From Mariannaea sp. PMI_226 (Eukaryota > Ascomycota > Sordariomycetes > Hypocreales > Nectriaceae), in NCBI GenBank assembly GCA_024336345.1, contig JANFOG010000023.1:1-44407 (forward strand): DNA of 44,407 nucleotides. The letters are read 5' to 3'. Position 1 is the first letter of the stretch. The number at the start of each line of letters is the position of its first letter. The position numbers were made by a program, and so were the translations under genes. This document shows, one piece after another, positions 34,100 to 44,407 of the stretch. The notes beneath the pieces were generated by a model, which was not told the origin of the DNA, did no database searches, and was given only the letters and a program-made list of their open reading frames with translations.

Positions 34100-35400
34100 A
34101 TAGCTCCTATTACTCTATCTAGCTTTATTAATAGTAAGAAAGCTATTATTATTAAAAAGAATAATAATATTATAAATACTAATAATAAAAATAAAATAAA
34201 GAAGAGCTCTCTTTTCTTTTATAAAAAAAAAAGTCTTAAAATTTAATATAAGAAATAACTTATTAAAAAAATAAATTAACTTATTTAAAATATAAATAAA
34301 TAATCTTATTAATATAAATTAAAATAATAAAGGAAACTTAAATAAATAAATTAATTAATTCTTTATATAATTATAAGATATTAATATTAAAATTAATATT
34401 ATTAAAGAAAAGATAATTAAAAGTATTATAATAATTATAAATAATATTAATACTATTGTTTTTAATATTAATAAAGAAAAAGATACTAAAGAGATTCTTA
34501 AACTAAACTTACTATTTATATATAATAAAAATATAATAAATCTCTAAGGATTTCTTATTTAATTTAAAGCTTACTATATATATTTTCTATTTTAATTTAT
34601 TATAAATAAAAATAAGGTTTAATATATAATAATATTTCTTAAAAAAAGAGTATTATAATACTTTAAATTTATTATAAATAATTATATTAATAATAAATTA
34701 AAAGAATATAATTAAAATATAAAAAATATTTATAATTATTATAATATTTTTAAAGTAGAATTTAAAAGAGTATTTAAAAATATAAATAAAAAGTATATTA
34801 TAAAAATAACTATTAATAAACTTAAGTAATAAAGATCTATTTTAATATATATTATATAATTTATAAACTTAATATTTTATTTTAATTAAGAAGAAAAAGC
34901 TTTTATAATAATTTATTATAAAGAACTTAAAGATATAATTAAAGATATTATAATAAAAAGAAATAAACTTACTATCTTTAATAAACTGGTATAATTAGCT
35001 ATTAAGATTAATAATTAATAATTTAAAAAGTATATAAAAAAGAAATAAAGTAGTAAAGAAATATAGAAATAAAAATACTATAAAAACTATAAATATCTTT
35101 TAAACTAAGGATAAAAAGGAAATATATAAACCTCTTATAAAATAGATTTAAAACCTATAGAATTTAAAATTACCTAAAGATAAAATATAATAAAGGTTAA
35201 ATACTTTAATTATAATTTATTAAAATATATACCTTAAGATTATAAAAAACCTAAAAAGAAATTTAAAAAAGTTTTAAAAAATAAGAAAAACCTAAATATT
35301 ATTAATAAATAAAAAGAATAATAAATAGCTATATAAATTATTATAATTTTAAATAAAAAAAGACTATTAGAAAATAAATATTATAATTATTTTTAATAAA
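34100..35400 (+). pseudogene. gag of element C (broken)
   Basis: Plus-strand reading comparable with gag of element B. The zinc-knuckle region at about 35195-35260 reads YFNYNLLKYIPxDYKKPKKK, with Cys, His and Gln all replaced by RIP-type changes (C to Y, H to Y, Q to stop). Upstream is Lys/Glu/Ile-rich sequence with stops throughout. Not functional. Confidence 0.7.
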
Positions 35401-38275
35401 ACCTTAAATATATTTAATTTAAATTTAATCTTATTTTAAAAGATATTATAATATTAAAAGAAGTAGTAAAAGAATAATATAATTATATAAAATAAGTAAT
35501 TAATTATAAAGAAAACCTTTTTACTTTAGAAATTATATAGTAATAAAAATATAATTAAATATTAAAAAAGAAACATTAAGCTACTTTATATTTTAAATAT
35601 AAAGACTTTAAATTTAACTAAGAATATAAAGAAAAATAATAATAATTGCCTTTAATTAAATTAGGGCTAGTGGAAATATAAATTAAGAAAGAAGAAATAG
35701 CTTAATAAATCTTTAAATTTATTAAAAGAATAAGAGATTAAGGAAGAAATACCCCTATTATTAAAAAGCTTAAATATATTATAATATAGATAATATATTA
35801 AAATATTTAATAATAAGAAATAGGTTATAAACTATATATTCTAAAAGTAATTATAAAAATAGGAACATTTAAAAAACTATTATAAAACTAGAAACTAATA
35901 CTAATACTAAAGAAATAAAAGAAAAATATAAATAAAATAATTATTACTTTATATAAAGAAATACTTAAGAACCTTTAAAGCTATACTTAACTATATATAA
36001 ATAAGAAAGTAAGAATCTTAAAAATATAGTTATTTATTAATATAAGTATAAAGAAACATTATTAATAATTAATTTAATTAATAATAAATATTAATAAATT
36101 CTAATTATAAAAGAGATTTAATAAGTTATACCCTTAAATAATAAATATTAATATATAAATAATATAAAAATATAAATTATTATTTAAATTAAGAAATATT
36201 ATCTTAAATACTAAAATTAATAATACCTTTATTAAAGCTAAAACTACAATAAATAAATTATAAAAATATAAAAAGATTAAAATAAAATAAAAATAAAATC
36301 TTTAATAACTTTTTATATATAAAATTAAATATAAATAAGTAAAAGAACTTAAGAAATAAAGATATACTCTCTTACCTAAAGATATATTAATACTTTTATT
36401 TAAATATTAAAAATATAATAATGTATTATAAATATCTTACTATAATATAACTTACTATCTTTATAAAAAAGAGAAAGTAGAAAATATTATATATTTAATA
36501 TAATTAAATAATAAACCTAAATAAAACTTTTTTTATTATTATAATATAACTTTTAGAAAAATTACTATATAAAATAATTAAATTAAAGTAGCTATTTTAA
36601 AGGAAAATTTAAGTACTTCCTTAATTAATATATAAAAAAAGGAGGGACTATATAAGATTACCTTTTTAAAAAATATATTAAATATTTATAAGAAAAAATA
36701 TAAGCTTAGTAAAATAAATATATATTAATATACCTTTAATAAATAATATAATAATTATTATTAAGATAATTATTAAAATACTTAATAAATAATAAATATT
36801 ATTTATAATAAAGTAATAATAATAACTAGAGTAAACTAAGAAAAGTTTAATTAAGGCTTTAATAAATATATAATAATTTAATAAAAATAATAAAATAAAA
36901 GTTAATTTAATATTAAAAATAAAGTTAAGAGAAAATAGTTAATTATATTAATAAATAATAAAATATATATAAGTATAATAAACTCTTAAATAATTAACTA
37001 CCTTATATTATTATAAAAAAATAAAAAGTACTTATATAAATATAAGAAATTATGCCTTATATACTAATATATAATGCAATTCTCCCATATTATATAAGAA
37101 TTAGTTGATCTTTTTGGTCTATTGGCATAGCAATCACACCACACTATCATATTACAATTATTTTTATACAATGTGGGTCTTCTGGCTGTATGGAAAGTTG
37201 TGGGTTTGATCCCCAATCCTTATGACTATATTAGGCTTATATTGGGCTTATAAGGCAGGTGTGCAATTACTTGCTACGGCCGAGCCTTGGGGGTTAATAT
37301 TGGTTGTATATCCTTGAGCCTGGAGGTCCGGGCTCCCAATAGTAATATTAGGGCTTGTGTTGCCCTAAGGGGCCTGTGTGTATTGCCCTAAGGGGCCTGT
37401 TGCCTTCTGCCGCCAATATCCTTAAGTGCGACTAGGCCTGGCAGAGGAAGTCCTACTGGTTGTAGTGTGGAGTGAGTATAGTAGGAGGTTTTGAATATAG
37501 CCTGGGGACATACTATTATTAGAGGGGGGATAATTATAAGGAGTTATGCCTTATATATTGATATATAGTGCAATTCTCCTACATTATGTGAGAATTGGTT
37601 GATCTTTTTAGTCTATTGGCATAGCGGTTACACCACGCCGTCGCATTATAATAAAATATTTATAATTAAAAAAAAAACTTATTTTATAAAAATAGGATTA
37701 TTAGTAAATAGATTAATTATTTAAAAGTTATTATAAAAAGAAAAATATAAATTCTATAATTTAATATTATAATATTTAAAAAAATATAATATAGTTTTTA
37801 AATATTTATAGCTAAATTAATTTAATTTAGTATTTAATTAATATATTAATTAAGTATAAGCTTTTTAAGAAAGTAATATAGTTAATAAATAAAAAAACAA
37901 TTTAATAAATAATAAGAGATTTTAAGGCTCTATTAATAAGAATAGAGAAAGCTAAATTAGAGAGTTAATAACCTCTCTTATATTAAAAGAAATATAATAT
38001 AAATAAATTAAAAGAAAAAAGAATAATATATAAAAGACTATTATATTCTTTTAATAAATATTTACATAATAAATAAAGACCTTAAAAAATAACTTAAAAT
38101 ACTAAAAGAAAAAAGACTTAAGAATGTTTTATTATAATATTAGATTTATAAATAGTTTTTTATAAAAGAACTTAAAATAAGCTTATTAAAATATAATAAA
38201 TAAAATTATAAAATATAGCTAAAGAAAGAGATAATACTTATATTTAATAAAATCCATAATTTTAATAAAATATTT
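35401..38275 (+). pseudogene. pol of element C, 5' part only (broken)
   Basis: Corresponds to the linker, protease and first residues of RT in element A. Around 36960-37040 the text parallels the protease region of A (compare naccttatattattata in both), and 37690-37880 parallels A at about 16630-16780. At about 38240 the reading NKIHNFNKI matches FYKIYNLNKAQ at the start of RT in A. Then homology stops abruptly. Interrupted by the SINE-like insertion. Not functional. Confidence 0.7.
37039..37650 (+). mobile_element. tRNA-derived SINE-like insertion with repeated head
   Basis: A GC-richer insert in the protease region of element C. A pol III A-box (tggcatagcaa, 37123-37133; unmutated form tggcatagcgg at 37617-37627) and a B-box (gggtttgatcccc, 37202-37214) indicate a tRNA-related promoter. 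The head of about 118 bp (37039-37156) is repeated in direct orientation at 37533-37650, so the insert is a whole unit plus a second, truncated copy. Internally tgccctaaggggcctgt occurs at 37361 and 37384. The first copy is RIP-mutated, the second hardly. No coding capacity. An exact target duplication is not clear. Confidence 0.65.
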
Positions 38276-39279
38276 TATTTAGGCAAGGAAATGGCTAAAA
38301 ACAATACAATAAAATAACACAACTAGCCCAAAAACAGAGCTACTGTGGTCCAAGAATGATAAGCATCCAAGCCCTTATGGCTGGAAAATTTATAAATAAA
38401 TAACAGAAATAAATATTATAAATCTAAAAAAAACATCATAATTAAAAGCATTTAATTAAATACTCTATAAAAAGACTAAACCCAATTAGCCCAAAAATAA
38501 TATAAATTAATAATGCTAAAGTTAATATCTATTAAAAAATACAGACGTCCGGATTTTTATATCTACCTCCAAAAATATATATCTATCCTAACCAATCAAA
38601 ATCCTCCACCCGATTTTCTAAATAGAAAGGTTATATAACCCCAATACACGCCTCCCCATATAATACCACACTTGCCCTTAAATATATAAATATTATATAA
38701 TTAAAACAATAAAAAAGAAACCTCCTTAGCTATTATATACCTCCTTAATAATAAACTATCTAATTAAATACTTCTATCAAATAGAATAAGAAAAGATATT
38801 CTTATTATTAAAATATCCTCCTCCAAATCTATAAGCTTTTATTACTCCCTGCAAGCTTCCCTTACCAATTATTGCTATTCCCTTTTAGACTTCTAGTCCC
38901 CTATAGTCTTTCCTTTACTAAAGGCCCTATCTATCTTACTATAAATCTCCCTCCACTGATCTATACTCACTATACCATTTGGGATATAAGATATATAGGT
39001 GTTAGTAGACGGGCTATATTGTGTGATTCTATTAGGAATAATTGGGAATTGTAATCTATTAGTAACTTCAATAATTATAATAATAAAAGCATATTTAGCA
39101 GGGAATTAATTAACTCTTTTATAATGTTAGATAATCTTATTATTATCTATTTCCACTAAGGTAATACCTTAAAGCTCCTATATTCTTTTTATTAAAAAGA
39201 TATTAAAATGGAAGATGCTTTTAATATCCTCATTAACTTTAATATTATTATAATTAGTATTTATAATAATAAATAAAAT

Positions 39280-41109
39280 TACTTACTTTATAAGCGGACT
39301 AGATTGCTTAAGGATTTGCTGGATATTGGTGTTGCTAGCCTCCTTGCCCATTAACTTATTGGCTAGGAATCTTATAAACTATCCCCAACTTTTAGAAGAC
39401 CTAAGTGGACTATCTTCTATATTAATATCTAGGTTGAATAGACTGTCTTTAAGCTAGTTGATTTAAGTCTGATGAATAGATTTTGGGCTGGTATTAATAG
39501 GGATGCTTAATTAGACTAAGGAGAGTAAAGAAATAGAACTATTATTAGTTCTAAACCCCTCATCAATCTACCTATTAGTAACTTTCCTTAGGACTTAAGG
39601 AAATTAAATATTAATAGCTGGTAAGGAATATTAAGCTTGAGGGTGGTTAGATAGCCTTGCCCTTAAGATGATCCTATTGCTATAGTAGCTCCTTATTGCA
39701 TTTCTGCTTTCTCACTTAAGGTATTAAAATCCCCCAAGATCTATATATAATTTAGACCTTTTGATTAAATAGTCTCTGCCTTAAGGAGTGTATTTAATAG
39801 TCTAATATTGGCATAATTTAGTCTTAATTTTATTAATAAGGAAGGTTTGGTCTTAGATATTAAGCTTGTTAAAAATGACCATTAAGATAAAGGTATAGAT
39901 ATATTTTATTATAGGTCTTATAGCTTGCCTAGCTGCCTTCTAAGGGGCCAAGGTCTAATTTTAAAAATATATTTTAGGGGAGCTAAAGACTGGCTTAATA
40001 TTATTATCTATTTATAGGAATTATAGGCTAATAGCTTGAAGTAACTAAGGGTAATTCAGACCAATAAGATAATGTAAATACTAGCTCAAGATGAAGGCAT
40101 AAAGATAACCACAACTCCAACCGTTAGTTTGGGGTATAATTGGCATATTTAGGAAGCTAAAGTCAAATAGTAGATTAGCTTTTATAAGAAACTCTCGGAA
40201 GGTAAGGCAAGTGGCTTTAGCTTATCTTTCCCTTCTATCTCTTAAGGTGTTATAAAAATATAAATATATAAGCTTCCTATTAAATATAAAGTAAGTCTAG
40301 TGGTTCTAATTGAAGTTAATATAATTAGTAAATAAATGCTTATTAAATATCTTAGCTTTTAGGGCAATAAGAGATGGATATCTAAAGGTAAGGTTATTAT
40401 AAATAGTGATTTTATAGCTTAAAGGGAGTAAAATATTTAATTAATTCCTTTTGGCAATCCTTTTGGTATTTTTAATTATCTTAGAAAATTTAATATATAT
40501 TATATTTTGATTAATAATAATAATATTATTAATATTATATATAATTATAATAAAGAAAGACATAAGCTAAAAGTTTATTGCCTAACTACTATCTTAAAGT
40601 TCTTGGAATATCTATTAGAAATTATTATAATATACCTTCCAATCTTTTTAATTAATAATCCTATTTAGAAAAGGAGCTTGAGGTTTAATATAATATAAAA
40701 TAGAAAAGATATTTCCTTTAGTATTAATAAAAAGATAGGTTTTATTATTATTAGCTTAATAAGACCAGTCTATTTGAGCTTGGAATTATATAGATTGTTG
40801 CTTATAGATCCCACTGAGGTCTATAATAATAATATCCTTATTTATAGCTAGGAAACTCTTATCTCCCCCTTCTCTATAAATACACACTTAGATAAACTTA
40901 ATTAAATCTATTTTTATAAAGAATTGGCAAATAGTTTATAATATTATTTATAATAAAGATATTATATTTAAAATAATAGAAGAAGAACTAAATAGATAGG
41001 GGCAATAAAGATAGATAATATACAAAAGGGGTTGATAATTATTAGTATAAGAGCAAGATTTTGAAAGAGAAAAAGAAAAAAAAAACTAGATATTTGGGTA
41101 GCTAGCCAT
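39280..41109 (-). pseudogene. D ORF2: Ulp1/C48-like cysteine protease (broken)
   Basis: Likely start ATG 41109 (MASYPNI). The reading stays in one frame for about 600 codons with RIP-type stops. Around 40300-40230 it gives NH(W)TYFIFNRKLIYLYFYNTLR, the HW ... D/N region of Ulp1 peptidases, with the Trp codon as TAG and the catalytic Asp possibly now Asn. At about 40145-40095 it gives MPIIPQTNGWSCGY, the Q-x5-C-G block with the nucleophile Cys intact. So His, Gln and Cys of the C48 triad/oxyanion set are readable. In the family these enzymes cleave SUMO or related isopeptide bonds. The last about 250 codons (LFNLDINIEDSPLRSS, FLANKLMGKEASN) match nothing I know. The distance between His and Cys blocks fits Ulp1. 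Confidence 0.6.
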
Positions 41110-41349
41110 TAGATTAAATAGTTTGTTGCCTAAGGATTGCTTTATTAACTAAGGGGGATAAATAGGGTGCGGTTTATGGCATGCAATTAGGGTAAATTAA
41201 AGAGGAAAATACTCTAGTAAATCAGGTCTTAAAATATATTTATAAAAAGTAATTTGCTTATATAGAAATAAGTGCATAATAAGGAGTTATTTAATATTCC
41301 TTATAATTAGTTTGCTTATTTATAATTATGATTTATAGTGATTATCCTA

Positions 41350-42840
41350 ATTGTAGTTTGTGCCCTTAATCTATTAAATTGGATGCCTTTAGTATTGCCT
41401 TTTTCTTCTTTCTTATTCTTTTCTTATTTTTTTTTTATTTTCTTAATATTATTTCTTCTATTTCCTCCTATAAGTGTTATTATAAAGGGATTTTTATCTA
41501 TGCCCTTAATTAAAGCAAATATCTTTAGAAAGTTTAACTCATTTTGGGCATTCTTATTATTATAATCTTAAAAAAATCTTCTAAATATCTATCTTAAAGC
41601 TAAGTTCATTCTACATACTAATAATATAATATATAAGACCTTCTTATTATAGCATAATTATAATAAATATTATATATCTTTATATAACTTTATTAAAAGT
41701 CCTTAGTAAAAGCTAATAAGCTGCCTCCTTATGCTTTATTATAAGTAAAACCATCTAATTAAATAGTATTTAGATTTATAAGAATCTCAAAATCTGGATC
41801 TATGGCTATCTTGCCCTTAATCGCCTTAGCCAACCAATATATATTAAGCTTGCCTTTTGTTAAGGGCCTAAAAATATACCTCCTAAATCCACTATTATAC
41901 AATTCTTCCGGTCAATTAGCAAGCTAGATTGGGTTCTTATTAATAGTCTTATTATATTGGAGAGGATGAAGCTGAGCTCTATCTACATTGCTATAGAATA
42001 TGCTCACCTAATTGGCTGGTTTTTCTCTTGCCTTTTTTCCCATCTAGAATATCTTAAAGCTCTTTTGGTCTCCTTTTTTGGTTAATCCAATCCCATCTGC
42101 TGTTCTAGATGCATCCAATTATATACCATTATAATTATAGCTAGTTAAGAATACATTCTAGCTCCTTTTACTACTTACTATTCTCTTTTTGGGTTTATAG
42201 ATAATAAGTGTTCTAACTATATCTAATATAAATATACAAAATGCAACTAGATTGTCTTTCTAGAATACCAATCTACTAATCTTTAAGAAGCTAGTCCTTA
42301 AAATCATCCTCTTATTGATTATTATTCTATTTATATTTTAAATAAAAATATTCCTTCTAATATTCTTTACCCTAAATTAGCTCCTCAAATTACTTATAAG
42401 CTTTCATCCTTTAAGGGTAATAAATAATTAAAATAGTTAGCTTTTGAATAAATATTATTAATATACAATAAGGAGGTGGCTTGCAAATTTATATTTCCTT
42501 AAGTGCGATCTGCCTAGATAGTAGTAATTGGGGCATTCTTTTTATAATTTATTTTGGCATCTAGTCATAAGGTGGAGATAGGGATAGTAATAATATCTAA
42601 TTAAATAGTCCTTATTTTAGAAATTAAATTAGTTCTTCTTCTTCTGTGGTCATTATCTATATAGAGTGCTTAATATAATAGTAATAAGGCGGTTGCCTCC
42701 TCACTTAACACTTCTTAATTCTCGGGCCGTTTTCCTAGATTTTAGCAAACTCTTTAATCACTCTAAATTATTCTTATATACTCTTTAAGATTCTTAAGTG
42801 CTCTCTTCAATTCTTTAAAAATTTTCTAGTGGGATTAGGG
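41350..42840 (-). pseudogene. D ORF1: unknown protein, RIP-degraded
   Basis: One frame runs for roughly 490 codons on the minus strand before ORF2, with stops only at probable Gln/Trp/Arg codons. Readable pieces: VLSEEATALLLLY, DNDHRRRRTNLISK, INLQATSLLYINNIY, LVDWYSRKTI, KKETKRALRYSRWEKRQ, IELSFILSNIIRLLIR, SSLLIDRKNCIIVDLGGIFL, and a Lys/Arg/Gln-rich tail ending about 41350. I do not recognise the family. No DDE, tyrosine-recombinase, helicase or RT motif is visible. The start codon is not identifiable. A TATAAATA lies just upstream at 42849-42856. Confidence 0.5.
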
Positions 42841-42848
42841 TTTTCCCT

Positions 42849-42856
42849 TATTTATA
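42849..42856 (-). promoter_or_regulatory. TATA-like box before D ORF1
   Basis: On the minus strand TATAAATA sits in a GC-richer context (ggagggttctggTATAAATA) just upstream of the ORF1 reading. It is plausible as the element's promoter, but no transcript evidence is visible in sequence. Confidence 0.35.
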
Positions 42857-43139
42857 CCAGAACCCTCCCCTAATAATAACCAAAAGAGAGCTAACCAATT
42901 ATTATTATAAAGTGACTTTAAGTAGCTAAAATTGCTCTATATTATGCTCTAAATTCCTCTAAAATATATAATAATTTAACTTTAAGTTTCTTTAGAGTCT
43001 CCAATAATTTATTAGAATATATCCTAGAGTCTTGGTGGTTTTCCTCTTCTTTATTATTATTAATTATAGATTTTTAAAATTAATATTTAGAAAAATAAAA
43101 GACTATTTAATTAAATGGTCCTCTATGTCTTTAGGTAAT

Positions 43140-43780
43140 TAACTTTATAATTAGTTTATTAGTCTACTATTTAGAATCATCCTTAATAAATTTCTTAAGA
43201 TGGTCTTTATATATAGTTCTAAAGAGAGCAATTTTATTAAATATCTTTAATTTAAATACTAAGTTGTTATAAACTCTAGCTAGAATTCTATATAGACCAA
43301 TCCATTAAGGCTTTATCTTAGTATTCTTTAATAAATTAATTACCTTCTGGTGGTCAAACTTTAAAATAAGGTCTTCTAGCTAAAGAGAATAAAGTTAAAG
43401 TCTATAAGTGTTTATATTATTAATCCTTTTTAAAAGGGCCTTTTTAAATTCTATAACTTTAATCCTTACTTCCTCTAGATCTTTATCTTTGCATTTTAGA
43501 ATCCTTAGTTATACTTCTAATAGATCATTATGAATCTTAATAGAATCCCAATTTATAAATCTTTAGGTAAGAAGATTAACTTCTAGGGGCAAAATAGGCT
43601 CCTAATTATATATTAGAAAGAATGGAGAGTAACCATAAAAAGCTCAAATAGATGCTCTATCTACTAATAACACTTTCTCAAGCTTATTAGATTATTTTCT
43701 ACTAGGCCCATTAGGGTATTTCTTAAAGAAGTTAATAAAAACTGATGTCCAGACTCTATAAGACTATTTAACTTTAGGTT
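43140..43780 (-). pseudogene. Element E: Gypsy integrase C-terminal fragment
   Basis: Minus-strand reading AFYGYSPFFLIYNxEPILPLEV, then DLLEVxLRILKCKDKDLEEVRIKVIEFKKA, LEDLILKFDHQK, WIGLYRIL and KDHLKKFIKDDSK. This order is the C-terminal half of a Ty3/Gypsy integrase: the TGYSPFxLVYGxxPxLPxE block, the helical linker, the DLVL ... W-x-GPYRI GPY/F module and the LK-F end. It differs from integrases of A and B, which lack the long ELP/helical linker, so it belongs to another Gypsy lineage. Trp/Gln stops mark RIP. Both ends are abrupt; no LTR is visible. Confidence 0.72.
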
Positions 43781-43799
43781 ATAAGGTGATATAAAGGTG

Positions 43800-44084
43800 A
43801 TAGAGATATTTATATCTTAGGTTGGTGTCTAGTGTGTGTTGTTTCCCTTTGTGCATTATTGCTAGTTTTTATTATTATATCCTAGGTTTTCGTACTTCTT
43901 GGGTAATGGGATTGGGGTCTATTTGATTTTGTTTATAACTTCTATATACTTGCTTTATATTGGTTTTTTCTTTTCTTCCGGTTTGTGTTTCTTCGTATTG
44001 GGTTCATGCTTTGGTGTGTGTATATCTTTGTATATTATGTTGTATCCTGAGTGTGTTATCGCTAGGGTTTGGGTGTTTTGGTGA
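43800..44084 (+). other. G+T-rich, strand-asymmetric segment
   Basis: The plus strand is strongly enriched in G and T and poor in C and A (e.g. ttggtgtctagtgtgtgttg, gggtttgggtgttttggtga), unlike the neighbouring AT-rich DNA. A 61-codon hydrophobic frame (43899-44084) is a by-product of T-richness. It could be an element edge or a remnant that lost C by one-strand mutation. Confidence 0.45.
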
Positions 44085-44407
44085 GGCGGACCAATTCATA
44101 GTTTCTTAGTATTGGCTTCCATTTTGCTGGGGGTTCTTTGAAGGTTCGTTCTTTATTGTGGCTTCCAATAGATATAATTTATAGTCTGTTCCTCTTTTTG
44201 GAACACTTTATACATCTCCTTAAGACTCCCTCATTTAAGTTTCTTAATTGCAATCTTATCTTGCTCCTTTTGGATAGTTTCTTTGCTTATTCCAAATAGG
44301 AGTTTTTATGCCATTCTTCCTTCTTAGATATATAGGGCTATAAAGTTTATTAGGATAGTTAGGTATTAATTGCATTTTTTATTATAAAAGTATCCACTAA
44401 AAAAATG
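44085..44407 (-). mobile_element. Element F: B-like Gypsy fragment at the window edge
   Basis: Matches 10440-10740 of element B block by block (compare agtttcttagtattggcttcc with aatttcttaatattggcttct, and gctggggg...ttcgttctttattgtggcttcc with ctattgggg...ttcattcttttactatagcttct). Same orientation as B (minus strand coding), Gag-Pol linker region, less mutated than B. Continues beyond the window. Confidence 0.7.

Larger units (their letters stand above)
33400..38275 (+). mobile_element. Element C: Ty3/Gypsy chromovirus fragment, + strand
   Basis: Third chromovirus, closest to element B, very heavily RIP-mutated; G and C are almost absent for about 3 kb. The 5' LTR ends at 33994 (AACTATTATA, RIP form of GACCGTTACA) and is followed by the shared primer-binding block at 33995-34014. 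Gag and the protease region follow, and the sequence stops inside the start of reverse transcriptase at about 38275 where element D begins. No 3' LTR is in the window. The left limit of the LTR is uncertain. A SINE-like insertion interrupts it at 37039-37650. Confidence 0.82.
38280..43130 (-). mobile_element. Element D: degraded element with Ulp1-like protease, type unknown
   Basis: Between element C and a Gypsy integrase fragment lies about 4.8 kb whose minus strand holds two successive long readings, each sprinkled with TAA/TAG at Gln/Trp positions but otherwise protein-like. Upstream is ORF1 (unknown), downstream ORF2 (Ulp1-type cysteine protease). RIP damage shows it belonged to a repeated family. 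Known transposons with a Ulp1 gene include Mutator-like and KDZ elements, but I see no transposase signature, terminal inverted repeat or target duplication, so class and exact ends are open. Near-copies of the palindrome CATTTAATTAAATG stand near both ends (38449-38462, 43104-43117). The leftmost kilobase (38280-39280) has no readable gene; its plus strand is C-rich and G-poor. Confidence 0.6.

Noticed and set aside
41338..41565. 75-codon hydrophobic plus-strand frame
   Set aside because: T-rich antisense of the Lys-rich tail of D ORF1.

Overview
The window looks like the nuclear genome of a filamentous ascomycete (Pezizomycotina) in which repeat-induced point mutation (RIP) has been active. 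Two very AT-rich blocks of dead transposons (about 1-21,030 and 33,360-44,407) flank a gene island of normal composition (about 21,035-32,960). In the blocks, retroelement proteins can be read through in a single frame, but Trp and Gln codons have become TAG/TAA and catalytic Asp/Gly have become Asn/Arg. This is the C-to-T / G-to-A signature of RIP. The island genes have short introns (51-161 nt) with fungal GTRNGT donors and CTAAC/CTGAC-like branch points. The species cannot be named from the sequence.

Left block. A Ty3/Gypsy chromovirus (element A, + strand) lies at 2011-21029, with 382-bp LTRs and a TATAG target duplication. A related chromovirus (element B, - strand) is nested inside it at 4451-15070, with 421-bp LTRs and a CTGCT duplication. 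The upstream LTR of B was then hit twice: by a Fot1/pogo DNA transposon (12737-14596, TA duplication) and by a 182-bp TG...CA element (14852-15033, GTTTT duplication). With both insertions removed, that LTR is again exactly 421 bp.

Gene island. (1) 21492-24783, - strand, is a four-exon NLR-type STAND protein: Helo-like N-terminal domain, NACHT ATPase and about twelve nearly identical ankyrin repeats. It is a probable incompatibility or innate-immunity receptor. (2) 27788-29780, - strand, is a five-exon ERG4 gene, the C-24(28) sterol reductase of the last step of ergosterol synthesis; the joined exons give 545 codons plus stop. (3) 30943-32068, - strand, is the relic of a secreted/one-pass membrane Cys-rich protein with an in-frame TAA, a poly-A frameshift and a TAG. 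The spaces between hold an LTR-like relic and a small tandem duplication but no other gene I can support.

Right block. A clean solo LTR (32959-33352, CATAA duplication) is followed by a third, heavily mutated chromovirus (element C, + strand, to about 38275) carrying a tRNA-derived SINE-like insertion (37039-37650). Next is a roughly 4.8-kb degraded element (D, about 38280-43130, - strand) with two long reading frames: a Ulp1/C48-like cysteine protease, and a protein I do not recognise. D is the best candidate for something undescribed. The window ends with a Gypsy integrase C-terminal fragment, a G+T-rich stretch and an edge fragment of another B-like retroelement.
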